Shown: positions 35,135-47,295, counted from the stretch's first letter. The stretch is DNA of 64,000 bases from Nemertoderma westbladi (GCA_032718475.1 JAUCBJ010000476.1:1-64000); one strand, 5' to 3'. Translations and numbers: made by a program. Notes: a model not told the origin generated them from the letters alone.

Positions 35135-36835
35135 ATTTTTAAATGTTTATCGTTAAATGTTTAAATGTTTATCGTTAAATGTTTAAATGTTTATCGTTAA
35201 ATGTTTAAATATTTATCGTTAAATGTTTGAATGTTTATATATCGATAAATTAAATGTTTATCGTTAAATGTTTATCATTAAATGGTTAAATGTTTATCGT
35301 TCAATGTTTAAATGTTTATCATTAAATGTTTACATGTTTATCGTTAAATGTTTGTAGTTTTATAGTTAAATGTTTAAATGTTTATCGTTAAATGTTGAAA
35401 TGTTTATCGATAAATAATTAAATGTTTATCGTTAAAAGTTTAATTGTTTATCATTAAATGTTTAAATGTTTATCGTCCAATGTTTAAATGTTTATCATTA
35501 AATGTTCACATGTTTATCATTAAATGTTTGTAGTTAAATGTTTATCGTTACGTGTTGAAATTTTTATCGTTAAATGTTGAAATGTTTATCGTTAAATGTT
35601 GAAATGTTTATCGTGAAATGTTGAAATGTTTATCGTTAAATGTTAAAATGTTTATCGTTAAATGTTTAATTGTTTATCGTTAAATGTTGAAATGTTTATC
35701 GTTAAATGTTTAAATGTTTACCGTTAAATGTTTAAATGTTTATCGTTAAATGTTTAAATGTTTATCGTTAAATGTTTAAATGTTTATTGTTAATGTTTAA
35801 ATGTTTATCGTTAAATGTTTATTGATAAATGTTTAAATGTTTATCGTTAAATGTTTATCGTTAAATGTTTATCGGTAAATATTTATCGGTAAATGTTTAT
35901 TGATAAATGTTTAAATGTTTATCGTTAAATGTTTATCGTTAAATGTTTATCGTTAAATGTTTATCGGTAAATATTTATCGGTAAATGTTTATTGATTAAT
36001 GTTTATCGTTAAAAGTGTAAATATTTATAGTTAAATGTGTAAATGTTTATCATTAAATGTTTATCATTCAATGTTTAAATGTTTATCATTAAATGTTTAT
36101 ATGTTTATCATTAAATGTTTAAATGTTTATCATTAAATGTTTATATGTTTATCATTAAATGTTTAAATGTTTATCATTAAATGTTTATATGTTTATCATT
36201 AAATGTTTAAATGTTTATCATTAAATGTTTATATGTTTATCATTAAATGTTTAAATGTTTATCATTAAATGTTTATCGATAAATGTTTACATATGTTTAT
36301 CATTAAATGTTTACATGTTTATCATTAAATGTTTAAATGTTTATCATTAAATGTTTATCGTTAAATGTTTACATATGTTTATCATTAAATGTTTACATGT
36401 TTATCATTAAAGTTTTAAATGTTTATCATTAAATGTTTATCGTTAAATGTTTACATATGTTTATCATTCAATGTTTAAATGTTTATCATTAAATGTTTAC
36501 ATGTTTATCATTAAATGTTTATCGTTAAATGTTTACATATGTTTATCATTAAATGTTTACATGTTTATCATTAAATGTTTAAATGTTTATCATTAAATGT
36601 TTATCGTTAAATGTTTACATATGGTTATCATTAAATGTTTACATGTTTATCATTAAATGTTTAAATGTTTATCATTAAATGTTTATCGTTAAATGTTTAC
36701 ATATGTTTATCGTTAAATGTTTACATATGTTTATCGTTAAATGTTTACATATGTTTATCGTTAAATGTTTACATATGTTTATCATTAAATGTTTAAATAT
36801 TTATCATTAAATGATTAAATGTTTATCAACTAGTA
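35135..36835 (+). repeat. Satellite array, AAATGTTTATCGTTAAATGTTT family
   Basis: About 1.7 kb of degenerate units of 14-22 bp built from ATGTTTA and TATC(G/A)TTAA. Composition changes along the array: CGTTAAA variants dominate on the left, CATTAAA on the right, and a longer higher-order unit containing ACATATG appears from about 36280 to 36780. A short continuation lies left of the RT frame at 33640-33790. Confidence 0.95.
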
Positions 36836-37480
36836 CTTAAAGTAATAGTTAGTTAGGAAGGTAGTGCTTCTGTAGTATGCGGATAACTACTGCTCACTAT
36901 AAGAGGTTGGTCTTGGGTTGTTATGTGAACGTGTTTCATTGGCTGACCCCCTAGCGCCGTCCAGTGACTCAATTGATACTGACGCACATAGCCATGTTTA
37001 CATATCATCTCGTGTTCCCTTTCAGGGGAAATTAGATACGAAAATCTCTGGAAAATAAAATAATTTTATTGTGAAATAAATGTTAAACAAAACAGGCAAG
37101 CTTGCAAATGCTTGTAATCAACCAAGTTCAGAGAGTGAGATAAGAGAGCCATAAGCCCTAATTTTAGGCAATTTAGTAACAGTAACACAACTAAGTAAGC
37201 AAGCAAATATTTTTTGAAAAGTATAATTGAGTTTATGTTCTCACATATAGTTAGGGGTTGAAATATCGTAAACACCCATAGAACTACTTGTGATATTATC
37301 TGCATGTCATTGATATACAGACGTGAAAGCGAAAGGTGACCTTTTACTATATACTGTATATAATATACTACTTCATATATTCTGATTAACGGGAGTAAAT
37401 GGTACGCCTACACCTTATACCAACTACGCCCACGAAACACCTAAAACTACATCTATATCTACACCATGCCTACACACATA

Positions 37481-37854
37481 CATGTACCGGTGCCGTAGCC
37501 GGTAGGTCTATAAATACTGTACATGTACCGGTACCGTAAGCCGGTAGGTCTATAAATACTGTACATGTACCGGTACCGTAGCCGGTAGGTCTATAAATAC
37601 TGTACATGTACCGGTACCGTAAGCCGGTAGGTCTATAAATACTGTACATGTACCGGTACCGTAGCCGGTAGGTCTATAAATACTGTACATGTACCGGTAC
37701 CGTAAGCCGGTAGGTCTATAAATACTGTACATGTACCGGTACCGTAAGCCGGTAGGTCTATAAATACTGTACATGTACCGGTACCGTAGCCGGTAGGTCT
37801 ATAAATACTGTACATGTACCGGTACCGTAAGCCGGTAGGTCTATAAATACATGT
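37481..37854 (+). repeat. Minisatellite of 41/42-bp units, nine copies
   Basis: Units start at 37481, 37522, 37564, 37605, 37647, 37688, 37730, 37772 and 37813. Each contains CATGTACCGGTACCGTA and GGTCTATAAATACTGTA. Units mostly alternate between GTAGCC and GTAAGCC, giving an 83-bp higher-order dimer. Open frames across it are repeat translations. Confidence 0.95.
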
Positions 37855-38228
37855 GTCTGTTTATTCTCAATTAAGTTAGATTTTATACAATATTTCTAAA
37901 ACTTTCGTATTGTTTTGATTCCTTTCAACCCGCATCTGTAACCTGTTCCTTCACTAGCCTGCCTAAAAGTAAGCGTAGGTGTAGGCGTAGCGCTTACCCA
38001 GCTGAGTAACTGAAATTTTCTAAATTTTCTCTAAACTAAATTCTATCTATTTAGATATATCTAAACTAAATTTTCTCAACGAGCTGATTCGCATTATTGA
38101 AGTCTCTTACAGAATACCGCCTCAGCGACCATGTACACAACTAATCGATAGTGCCTTAGCCACTACTAAACCGTGCTGCTGTCGACCTCGCCGGATGCTG
38201 AACGAACAAAGTGGCAACTAATATGGAT

Positions 38229-38314
38229 AATATCAGCAAGTGCATAGGCTACCTAAAATATCAGCAAGTGCATAGGCTACCTAAAATATCAGCAAGTGCA
38301 TCATAGGCTACCTA
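38229..38314 (+). repeat. Three-copy tandem repeat of about 29 bp
   Basis: ATATCAGCAAGTGCATAGG... CTACCTAAA occurs three times; the third copy has a three-base addition (CAT). It lies just downstream of the SLC6 exons. Confidence 0.9.
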
Positions 38315-38332
38315 AACGAATGAGCCTTCGGG

Positions 38333-39480
38333 CTAGTAAGTGTCATCATACAAGTCGCAAAATGACGAAAGTGATATTGTACATAGCTGCAACACTCTAA
38401 CCTCTTTCCAAGTAACACCAGAACTTTTGCAAATCTTATATATTGCGACTCCAGGTATAAGAGACATCGAACTCAAAGTGATTAACCATCCAATGAGGTT
38501 GGCCCACATCGGGTACTCGTATTGGTCGTGTTTAGCAGGTTTATATCCGACGCAACTAAACACAACAATTATCTAAGAAATAAATAAATAATAATTTGTA
38601 TTTGATAAACTTTTTCTAATATTAACTTTATTTATAGTTTTTTTAAAAGTAACTAATTAATTGCAATTGTAAATGCAAATGAATTTACCGCAAGAAATGT
38701 AGGACTCAAGAACTTCCAACAAAATCTCCACCAAATATTTGGTCTTTTTCCCAACATTTCTTCAATATCATCAGAAAATCTAAAACATAAACAATTACAT
38801 TGTCATTTATTATAAGATTCCCAATAGAAAATAATAATAATAATCAAAATAAAAATAAATAAAAATCAAACGCATATTTTTATCAAAAATGTATATTTTG
38901 CTATTATATGTTTCCGCTTGTTTTCAAACACCCTCCAGCCAATGATGTACATACATTAGGTACAAACAAGTACAGACAACTAACTACAATACCTATCAAC
39001 CCCATAAATCCATGATATTCCTATGGCCTCGAACAATACGGTGTAGAGAATTGCTGTTCCCGCTGCATAGGTATCGAATAGCGTCACCATATATGAGCCT
39101 CCGTATGTTACATTGGAAAGACCAACTAAGAAAGCTATTCCTATAATAATAGCAGTGTAGATTTCTCTTCGAATGGGGAAGTGCGGCCGAATATCATCGT
39201 GAGTACCGGTTATAACAGATTCCAAACCGCCCATCTAAACAAATTAAGTAGAACATTAAATCTGAAGTAGATTCCAAAACAGCTAATCATCCAAAAATAA
39301 ACTTTTGTAGGTTCTACCAGTAATGTTAAATTCATTAGCAATCATAATTCTTACCGCACTGTCCAATCCAAGTGTTAATAACATAATAAAGAAAACTACA
39401 GCCCAAGCAGTAGATCCTGGAAGCGTTGCTATGGCTTCAGGGTATACAATAAACACAAGACCCACTCCTTCAGTTGCAAC
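38333..39480 (-). CDS. SLC6-family transporter, last four exons only
   Basis: Exons on the minus strand: 39480-39355, 39234-38993, 38779-38689 and 38572-38333, with consistent phases and GT/AG borders (190 residues and stop). Reading them gives [16 protein letters not shown] and LTLGLDSA (around TM8), [23 protein letters not shown] and [10 protein letters not shown] (around TM10), DDIEEMLG and WWRFCWKF, then [10 protein letters not shown] (TM12) and a short tail. These are standard landmarks of sodium/chloride-coupled neurotransmitter and amino-acid transporters. The N-terminal two thirds (TM1-TM7) was not found in the next 8 kb upstream, which is filled with a LINE, a minisatellite and a MITE. 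It is either a gene with distant exons or a broken copy. The exact end of the last exon is uncertain (possible weak donor near 38405). Confidence 0.8.
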
Positions 39481-39689
39481 CTGTAATGTAGTTATCATTT
39501 TTAGTATTCCGAGATTAATAATTACTAATTAGTTACATTTACAACAATAAATTAGTTCAGTTAAAATAGGCGTAAAAAAGGGTCACACTCGAACAAATGG
39601 CAACATATTTGAATTTATGTTTTTTCTAGACCAAATTTTTTTTTATTATCAACATATCTAAAATAGGCCCCAATCTTATTGTTAGAACT

Positions 39690-41765
39690 ACTGTAGTAAT
39701 AATAATAATAAAAATTTATATAGCGCCTTTTAACGTGATGATCAAAGGCGCTGCACTGCACAAAATTTAACGATTTAAAATTTTTAAAAACATTAAAAAG
39801 TATTGCTTTACAAAGAGATCGGTCATTAATGAATTTAAAAGTTTAAAAATACGCTGAGAAACTTAATTCCCGTATTGCTTTATGAAGAGATGGGTTTTTA
39901 GCTGAGCCTTAAACGAATCAAGTGTGGGAGAGTCTTTGATTTTCGAGGGTAGTGAGTTCCACACCGTTGGAGCTGCAAAGGAGAACGACCGTCTACCATA
40001 ATAGGTAAGTCTACACGTTGGGATGCGTAACAGTCCAGCACCACTTGTTCTTAAGGTACGATATGGTTCATATCGATCCAATAATTCGGCCAAGTAACTT
40101 GGAGCCAAATGATTAACGCACTTATATGTTAGTAGTGCAATCTTATACTCGATCCTTCTCTCTACTGGCAGCCAATGTAATTCCTTCAGGGTCGGGGTAA
40201 TAGGATCTCTCTTGCGGATGCGTTTTATCAGACGTGCTGAGGCGTTTTGAACTTTCTGTAGTTTGCCGATAAGGTTCTTTGGTAGACCATAATAAAGAGA
40301 GTTGTTTTGGTCCAATCTACTGGTAATGAACGTGTGCACCATTGTTTCCAAGGTACGACGATTTTTCGCGATTCTTCTTAAATGAAAGAAACAACATCGC
40401 ACGGTCGCGTGTATATGTCTAACCATTGTGAAGTTGGTGTCAAAAATGGCACCTAGACTCTTAGTCCATTCGCTTATTGGCACCAAATCATCACCCACTT
40501 GTATTGCACCATTCATGTGATGTGAAGGTGCCACATAGCGTGATTGTAACAAAATTGTTTCAGTTTTATCGGTATTCAACTTCAAGAAGTGCTCCCTCAT
40601 CCATTCCTGAATCTCTTTCAATCATTCTTCGGTGACTGATTTCGCTTGTAAATATTGTTCAGGCTTAAATAATATATAAATTTGGGTGTGTGATCCGCAT
40701 ATATGTGATGCGATAGACCGTGCTTCCGGATAACATTCCCTAGAGACTGCATGTAGATGATGAATAACAATGGGCCCAAGACCGAACCCTGTGGGACACC
40801 ATAACGCAGTTTAAATATTCTAGAACGTTCACATCCTATTGAGACTGATTGAGTTCTATCACACAGGTACGATTTGAACCATGAGAGAACATCGCCGGTG
40901 ACTCCAATGTCTCTCTGCAGTATATTAAGTAGCTTCACATGTTCTATGGTGTCGAAGGCAGAGCTTAAGTCCAACTGAATCAGCAATACAGCGTTACCAT
41001 TATCGATTCCGCAGAGCATATCATTGTGAACCCTGAGCAATGCTGTCTCAGTGCTGTGCTATTTGCGATAACCACTTTGCAAGGGCTCATATAGGTTGTT
41101 AATTTCAAGATGCTTTATTAGTTGAATGGCGGCGGCCTTTTCTATCAGTTTGCAGAGAAACTTCAAATTTGACACAGGTCGAAAGTTCTTTAATAACTCG
41201 GGATTTAAATTAAGTTTTTTCAATATTGGTGTCAAAGACAGCATCTTTTAGAGACTGTGGAAATTTCGCAAGAGACAAAGATAGATTGACAATCGCAACT
41301 AGTATTGGTAGCAAGACTGAGATGGAGCGTTTTACCATCCAGGTTGGAATTGGGTCAGTTTGGCTTGTCTTTGACTTCATGTCCTTTAACATGTCGTTAA
41401 CGTCATCAGGTGATACAGAATCGAACTTGTCAAATACTGGCTTTGGAATGTCCGTTGATCCTGCAAATGTTGCATTTTGCTCGATGTTGAAGTCATCAGT
41501 GACTGTGGAAGACTGAGTAGTGTAATCGACATTGTAGTTATCCAACTCGTCTCGTAACTTTTGTATCTTACCATCGAAGTAGTCGGCAAAATTGTTTGCC
41601 AAGTCTAGTTCAGAGTCGTGCTGTGGTAAACAAGTACTCTGTTCACGATGCAAAGTTTTATTAATAACCTTAAATAAGTCGTAGTAGTAGACAATAGGAA
41701 TATTTTTTACTATTAATATCATATTAATAGTACAATCTTCGGCCGCCACCGGGACCGGATTGTAA
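39690..41765 (-). pseudogene. Decayed CR1/L2-like LINE, 5'-truncated
   Basis: Minus strand. The frames contain RT landmarks: FRPVSNL, LDLSSAFDTIEH, YGVPQGSVLGPLLF, then IYADH where the catalytic motif should be YADD, and a C-terminal region (LKELHWLPV, VWNSLPSKIK). Breaks: frame change near 41230, in-frame stop at 41059-41061, and frame change near 40620. The 3' end forms a hairpin (GCGCCTTTTAACG... ATCAAAGGCGC) and ends in a TAA/TAAT repeat tail at about 39695, typical of this LINE group. With these breaks and the catalytic change it is dead. Confidence 0.88.
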
Positions 41766-41881
41766 AAAAGGGAGTTTTATTACAATATTAACCCACCTGA
41801 CACAGACAAAGTCCATTAAAAACACAAAATAAAAGTTTATATGCAAATTATTATTATTAGTAAAAAAAAAACTCAAATGAG

Positions 41882-41918
41882 TAGCCGTAACGCGACTTTG
41901 AAAGTCGCGTTACGGCTA
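41882..41918. repeat. Perfect 18-bp inverted repeat with one-base centre
   Basis: TAGCCGTAACGCGACTTT, one G, then its exact complement. It sits between the two LINE fragments. It is GC-rich amid AT-rich sequence and could extrude as a hairpin or mark the junction of two insertions. Confidence 0.9.
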
Positions 41919-42100
41919 ATCTATTGTCTTGGTTTTACATAGTAACAGATAAAGTTGGCAATATGTTTTTCAATCGTGTTGTAAATGTGTGGAACAGCCT
42001 GTCCAATGACGTAGTTAATTCGCATAGCCTTGTCTGTTTTAAAACCAAACTCCGTAAATGTGATTTTAGCTCATATTGTAAATTTGATAGAAATCTGTGA
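41919..42100 (+). pseudogene. 3' end of a second LINE
   Basis: An open frame ends at TGA 42098-42100 with NMFFNRVVNVWNSLSNDVV and SLVCFKTKL, the usual last residues of CR1/Jockey-type RT proteins. Only about 53-60 codons remain. It reads opposite to the LINE just left of it and runs directly into the 28-bp array, which probably arose from its 3' untranslated region. Confidence 0.75.
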
Positions 42101-42110
42101 ATTCCATAAT

Positions 42111-43699
42111 TTTATTGTTATTGTAGAGTTGTGTACATTTTATTGTTGAGTTGTGTACATTTTATTGTTATTGTTGAGTTGTGTACATTTTATTGTTATT
42201 GTTGAGTTGTGTACATTTTATTGTTATTGTTGAGTTGTGTACATTTTATTGTTATTGTTGAGTTGTGTACATTTTATTGTTATTGTTGAGTTGTGTACAT
42301 TTTATTGTTATTGTTGAGTTGTGTACATTTTATTGTTATTGTTGAGTTGTGTACATTTTATTGTTATTGTTGAGTTGTGTACATTTTATTGTTATTGTTG
42401 AGTTGTGTACATTTTATTGTTATTTTTGAGTTGTGTACATTTTATTGTTATTGTTGAGTTGTGTACATTTTATTGTTATTGTTGAGTTGTGTACATTTTA
42501 TTGTTATTGTTGAGTTGTGTACATTTTATTGTTATTGTTGAGTTGTGTACATTTTATTGTTATTGTTGAGTTGTGTACATTTTATTGTTATTGTTGAGTT
42601 GTTTACATTTTATTGTTATTGTTGAGTTGTGTACATTTTATTGTTATTGTTGAGTTGTGTACATTTATTGTTATTGTTGAGTTGTTTACATTTTATTGTT
42701 ATTGTTGAGTTGTTTACATTTTATTGTTATTGTTGAGTTGTGTACATTTTATTGTTATTGTTGAGTTGTGTACATTTTATTGTTATTGTTGAGTTGTGTA
42801 CATTTTATTGTTATTGTTGAGTTGTGTACATTTTATTGTTATTGTTGAGTTGTGTACATTTTATTGTTATTGTTGAGTTGTGTACATTTTATTGTTATTG
42901 TTGAGTTGTGTACATTTTATTGTTATTGTTGAGTTGTGTACATTTTATTGTTATTGTTGAGTTGTGTACATTTTATTGTTATTGTTGAGTTGTGTACATT
43001 TTATTGTTATTGTTGAGTTGTGTACATTTTATTGTTATTGTTGAGTTGTTTACATTTTATTGTTATTGTTGAGTTGTGTACATTTTATTGTTATTGTTGA
43101 GTTGTGTACATTTTATTGTTATTGTTGAGTTGTGTACATTTTATTGTTATTGTTGAGTTGTGTACATTTTATTGTTATTGTTGAGTTGTGTACATTTTAT
43201 TGTTATTGTTGAGTTGTGTACATTTTATTGTTATTGTTGAGTTGTGTACATTTTATTGTTATTGTTGAGTTGTGTACATTTTATTGATATTGTTGAGTTG
43301 TTTACATTTTATTGATATTGTTGAGTTGTGTACATTTTATTGTTATTGTTGAGTTGTGTACATTTTATTGATATTGTTGAGTTGTTTACATTTTATTGAT
43401 ATTGTTGAGTTGTGTACATTTTATTGTTATTGTTGAGTTGTGTACATTTTATTGTTATTGTTGAGTTGTGTACATTTTATTGTTATTGTTGAGTTGTGTA
43501 CATTTTATTGTTATTGTTGAGTTGTGTACATTTTATTGTTATTGTTGAGTTGTGTACATTTTATTGTTATTGTTGAGTTGTGTACATTTTATTGTTATTG
43601 TTGAGTTGTGTACATTTTATTGATATTGTTGAGTTGTTTACATTTTATTGATATTGTTGAGTTGTGTACATGTTATTGTTGAGTTGTGTACATTTTATA
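42111..43699 (+). repeat. Minisatellite, 28-bp unit, about 56 copies
   Basis: The unit TGAGTTGTGTACATTTTATT plus GTTATTGT repeats with very little variation (GTTTAC for GTGTAC; GATATT for GTTATT clustered around 43280-43660). The first units at the left are shorter or variant, as expected at the founding end. No spacers, so not CRISPR. Confidence 0.97.
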
Positions 43700-44269
43700 A
43701 TTAGTATCCTTTGTGTTGTTAAATACATATTTTATTTTTACTCACTGCTGGAACATAAGTCGCTTCGACATAACCAGACAGTGTTTGTTTTTAACCAGTT
43801 TTCATATTTTAAATAAATAACTAATGTGCGTGCATTTTATAATTCGTGCGCTGTTTCAACATATGTAGATGTATCTGCATTAAATAAAACTATTACTATT
43901 GAAAGCCTGGTATTCTTTCCGTTCACATAACTAATGCTTCGTGTGGTGCGAGCCTTAAAGGTGAAGTTAAATAACAACAAACTCGACTCATCAGATGATA
44001 CTATATTTATGTATTATTATATTAAATAATGTTTATAAGAATCAAGCCTTTTTTAAAACGAGACTTTTGGGTGCAGCTCTTGAATTTATTTGACGAAAAT
44101 TAATTTAAATTAATAATTCATATTAAATAATTAAATTCATTCAATAATTAATTTATATGAAATAAATAACTAAAACGGCATGTTATCTTCACAGCCATTA
44201 TTTTATACTCAATTAGCTATTATTTAAAAAATATATATTTTTGCCAATTCCAACTTTGTTATTGATTAG
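43700..44269. other. AT-rich spacer
   Basis: No gene or clear repeat. No SLC6-like exon was found here on the minus strand. Confidence 0.4.
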
Positions 44270-45628
44270 TGGCCCGTATGCATAAAACAGTCCTAAATTT
44301 ACGTCCGTCGATTCATCTAAATAAATCGTAAGTTGGATTACGACTATCGTGGCGACGATTGTCGTACATTGGTTTGCATAAAACTGTTTACGATTAAGGG
44401 GGGGGGGGGGGGGGGGTTCCCCCTCCTTGGGTAAAATTTTCACATTTTTGGTTTTCTATTTCATCTGATGCAGAATTTAATGGGGAGTTCAAATCTTGAA
44501 ACAGTTTGGCGAGATCATATTTTAGTTCTCGAGTTATCGCTGTCTTTCCGTCTATCAGTTTGTCCGTCAAAATTTAGAACACAGACAGTCAGACATGCTG
44601 TCAGACAGACATATTAGATGCCACCAAACATTAAAACTGACATCAGAAATGAAATCACCGACCCCGAAAACCCCCATATTGATAATTTTAGTGAGTTGGT
44701 ATGAAGCCATAGTGTCAAACATTACTGACCGATTAACAGACTACAGACAGTCAGGTTTGAGCGGGAAGGTTAAAATTGTAAAGAAAATTATCTCGTAATT
44801 ACATTTCACGTTATTTCCATTTTTCAAAATACTACTCCTCCGCCGTTTTTCACCGAAATTCGATAATTTATGGCTCGTTTGAAAGCTTTTTTGAACATCT
44901 TGAAAAATTATCCAGCACTTTTTTGAAAAATTTTTTTTTTTAATATAATTGAAAATTTGAATTTATTTTAATTAATTAATTTACTTAAAAATTAATAATT
45001 TAAAAAATCGGCTGGATAATTTTTGTAGAAACGATGGTGCTGAGTCCAAAAAAGTTGGTTAAAAAAAATACGATAAATATTAAGGGACTAGTAGTGTTTT
45101 TAGTGAAATATTTAATTCCGCCACTCGCCGCTAGAGGGACACAAAAAAATTTAAAATTTCATTTTTTGTTGCTCTTTGGCCTTCCCCACGTTGGCTGACC
45201 CCCCCCCCCCCCCCCCCCCCTTAATCGTGCTTCCGATTATCGTAATTTAGTTACGATGCTACTGTATTTTAGAGTGTTGCTGGGCAACTCTGTGAACAAT
45301 ACTGTGAAAATCTGAGATTCCTATTATGTTCCTTATAATTACAATATAATTCACGACTGTTGTATTGTTTTATAGGTAGCCTTAGCAACAGTCTCCTATA
45401 CTACATTTTAGCCAATAAAAATTGAGTTCAATGTAAACTGGAGCAGATCGTAACTTTAATACTCGATAGAGAGCACCCTTAAATTTATGATCGAAATGAA
45501 TCGTAAGTTTACAATCAAAGAGGCTGACAATTTTTATGCATATCGAATTTATTTACGATAGTCGTATCTGCTGACATACGACGATCGGAGGATTACGACG
45601 GTCGTAAGTGTTTTATGCATACGGGCCA
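44270..45628. mobile_element. Nested MITE with 19-bp TIRs and internal G/C tracts
   Basis: The ends TGGCCCGTATGCATAAAAC (44270-44288) and its complement (45610-45628) define the element. Inside, both arms contain related CGATCGT/TACGAT motifs and then ACGATTAAGG... G19 (44398-44416) and C22 (45199-45220) ...CCTTAATCGT. So the outer element appears split by an inner insert of about 780 bp lying between the homopolymers. The inner insert contains a block related to one in the piggyBac-type MITE at 24.7 kb. No clear target duplication was seen. Confidence 0.7.
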
Positions 45629-46820
45629 ATATCCTACAATATCTTAGCAATTATAGAAAACTAATTTGTCAATATTTGTCTAGAACAAATAATTTATTGT
45701 TCTAGAACATTTTTTATCAATTATGTAGAAATGTTTGGTATTTTTAAAAAATGAATTCGTATTATTAAACATCATTTTTTCAACCAATTATCATGGTAAA
45801 GTAAATGTAACGCATATAGATTATATATTTTGTTACATTATATCAACTTAACCGCGTTCTGGTGAATTACTCGTAACGCTGCAAAGTACTAGTTTGCATC
45901 GTTGCGGCCTATAGGACAGAACGCTGCAAAGTAATCAATGACATGGAAACATTCCAGAATGTATTATTTCCATTTATGTATGTAATTATTATTTATTATG
46001 TCACATTATTTAGGTCCTCTTTATTATCCAGTTTGCAGTGACGGGACTACAGGACTAGCTAGGTCTACTGTATGCAGAGGTGTAGCGAGGGGGGGGGGGG
46101 GAGTTGGGGGAGGGGAATGTTCCCCCGGGCGCACTCACCCGGGGGCGCTGAAATGCCAGGCAAACATGTCAGGGCATTAAGTAACAAGTCTCTGATTCAA
46201 CTCTAATTGCTTGCAAAGGTCACTTTTCAGCGTTAAAGACTCTTGTTTATTTATGTAAACCTCGCTCGCTGCGCTCGCTCGGGACATAACGCTGCAAAGT
46301 GCTACTTTGCTCACAATTATGTTAATAGTTATTTATGTATGTTATTGCAATTAAATTAAAATTTAGACATTTATTTAAATTAAAATAATTTACCTAAACC
46401 AGATCTTAAATCCATATTTTTTTAATTACGTTTTCGGACTTCCGGTAATGGTAAAAAGTGTTCCTTTAACTTAAAAGGGTAATAATAATGCAGCAATTAT
46501 AATCGATGATGTCTAAATTGTATGATAACTAATAATATATAACAGGAATGAACCTTTTACAATAAATTTAACAAACACCAGTAATAATATTAATATTATA
46601 TGAATGTTTATTATATAACCTACGACTTACCTCCTACAGTATAATACGTAATGTACTTACAACGTACAATAGTTAGTAAATTAACAATTATTAATTATAA
46701 AAGATCTTAGTTTCTATAACAACTTTACTACAAACAGACACTCAAACAAAAAGTAAATAATTACTTTATGTATAATATAATATATAGTTGTATGAGAACG
46801 ACAACAATAACCAAATAATT

Positions 46821-46903
46821 GGGTGTCTATTGGGATTCGAACTCGGTACCTAGGATTCATTATTTACGGCACTACAATACAACTAAGGTCGCACCGGATA
46901 TCA
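46821..46903 (-). repeat. tRNA-derived SINE head
   Basis: On the minus strand TTAGTTGTATTGTAGTG (box A-like) is followed by GAGTTCGAATCCCA, a strong box B. There is no cloverleaf, so it is not called as a tRNA gene. Confidence 0.55.
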
Positions 46904-47228
46904 CTTTATGATATCCGTCTTACCATACTATTCAGCCATACTAATTGAGAGTTTGTTTATTTGTGATATAATATCATTTCTATATAACATTTTATTTGTG
47001 CAATTTATAGAAAAGTTGCAAATAATAGACCCAAACACAAAATACCGGGCCAGAAACGCAATATAATTAGGCTGTTTGCAGGATATTGTATATAAATATA
47101 TTGTGCACAACTAAAGATAGAAGGAATGTATTTAATACCCCTTTATTAGCCCACAGTTTCTCAAGAACTCTTAAATTTATGTTGACAGTTAAATTAATCT
47201 AATTTTTTTATACATCTTAGTGAAGTCT

Positions 47229-47295
47229 AGGTGGCAGGTGGGATCGAATTGGTGACCTCCAGATTGGAGCTTTTTAACCATTCCAATAGAAGAAC
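47229..47295 (-). repeat. tRNA-derived SINE head, second copy
   Basis: The minus strand shows ATGGTTAAAAAGCTCCA and, downstream, AATTCGATCCCACC (box B-like). Similar in kind to the preceding one but not the same family by eye. Confidence 0.45.

Larger units (their letters stand above)
33574..37360 (+). repeat. Left arm of a large inverted repeat, satellite-bearing
   Basis: The sequence from TATCATTCAGTTCAG at 33574 to about 37360 matches, inverted, 61524-64000, where it runs off the window. The arm holds an AT-rich satellite (33640-33790, 35135-36835), an RT reading frame not present in the other arm, and about 525 bp of unique flank (36835-37360). Arm length differs because of indels. Confidence 0.9.

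Noticed and set aside
37550-37815. Open frames with repeated MYSIYRPTG
   Set aside because: Simple translation of the 41/42-bp minisatellite.
42111-43699. Possible CRISPR array
   Set aside because: 28-bp units are contiguous with no spacers, and the DNA is from an animal.
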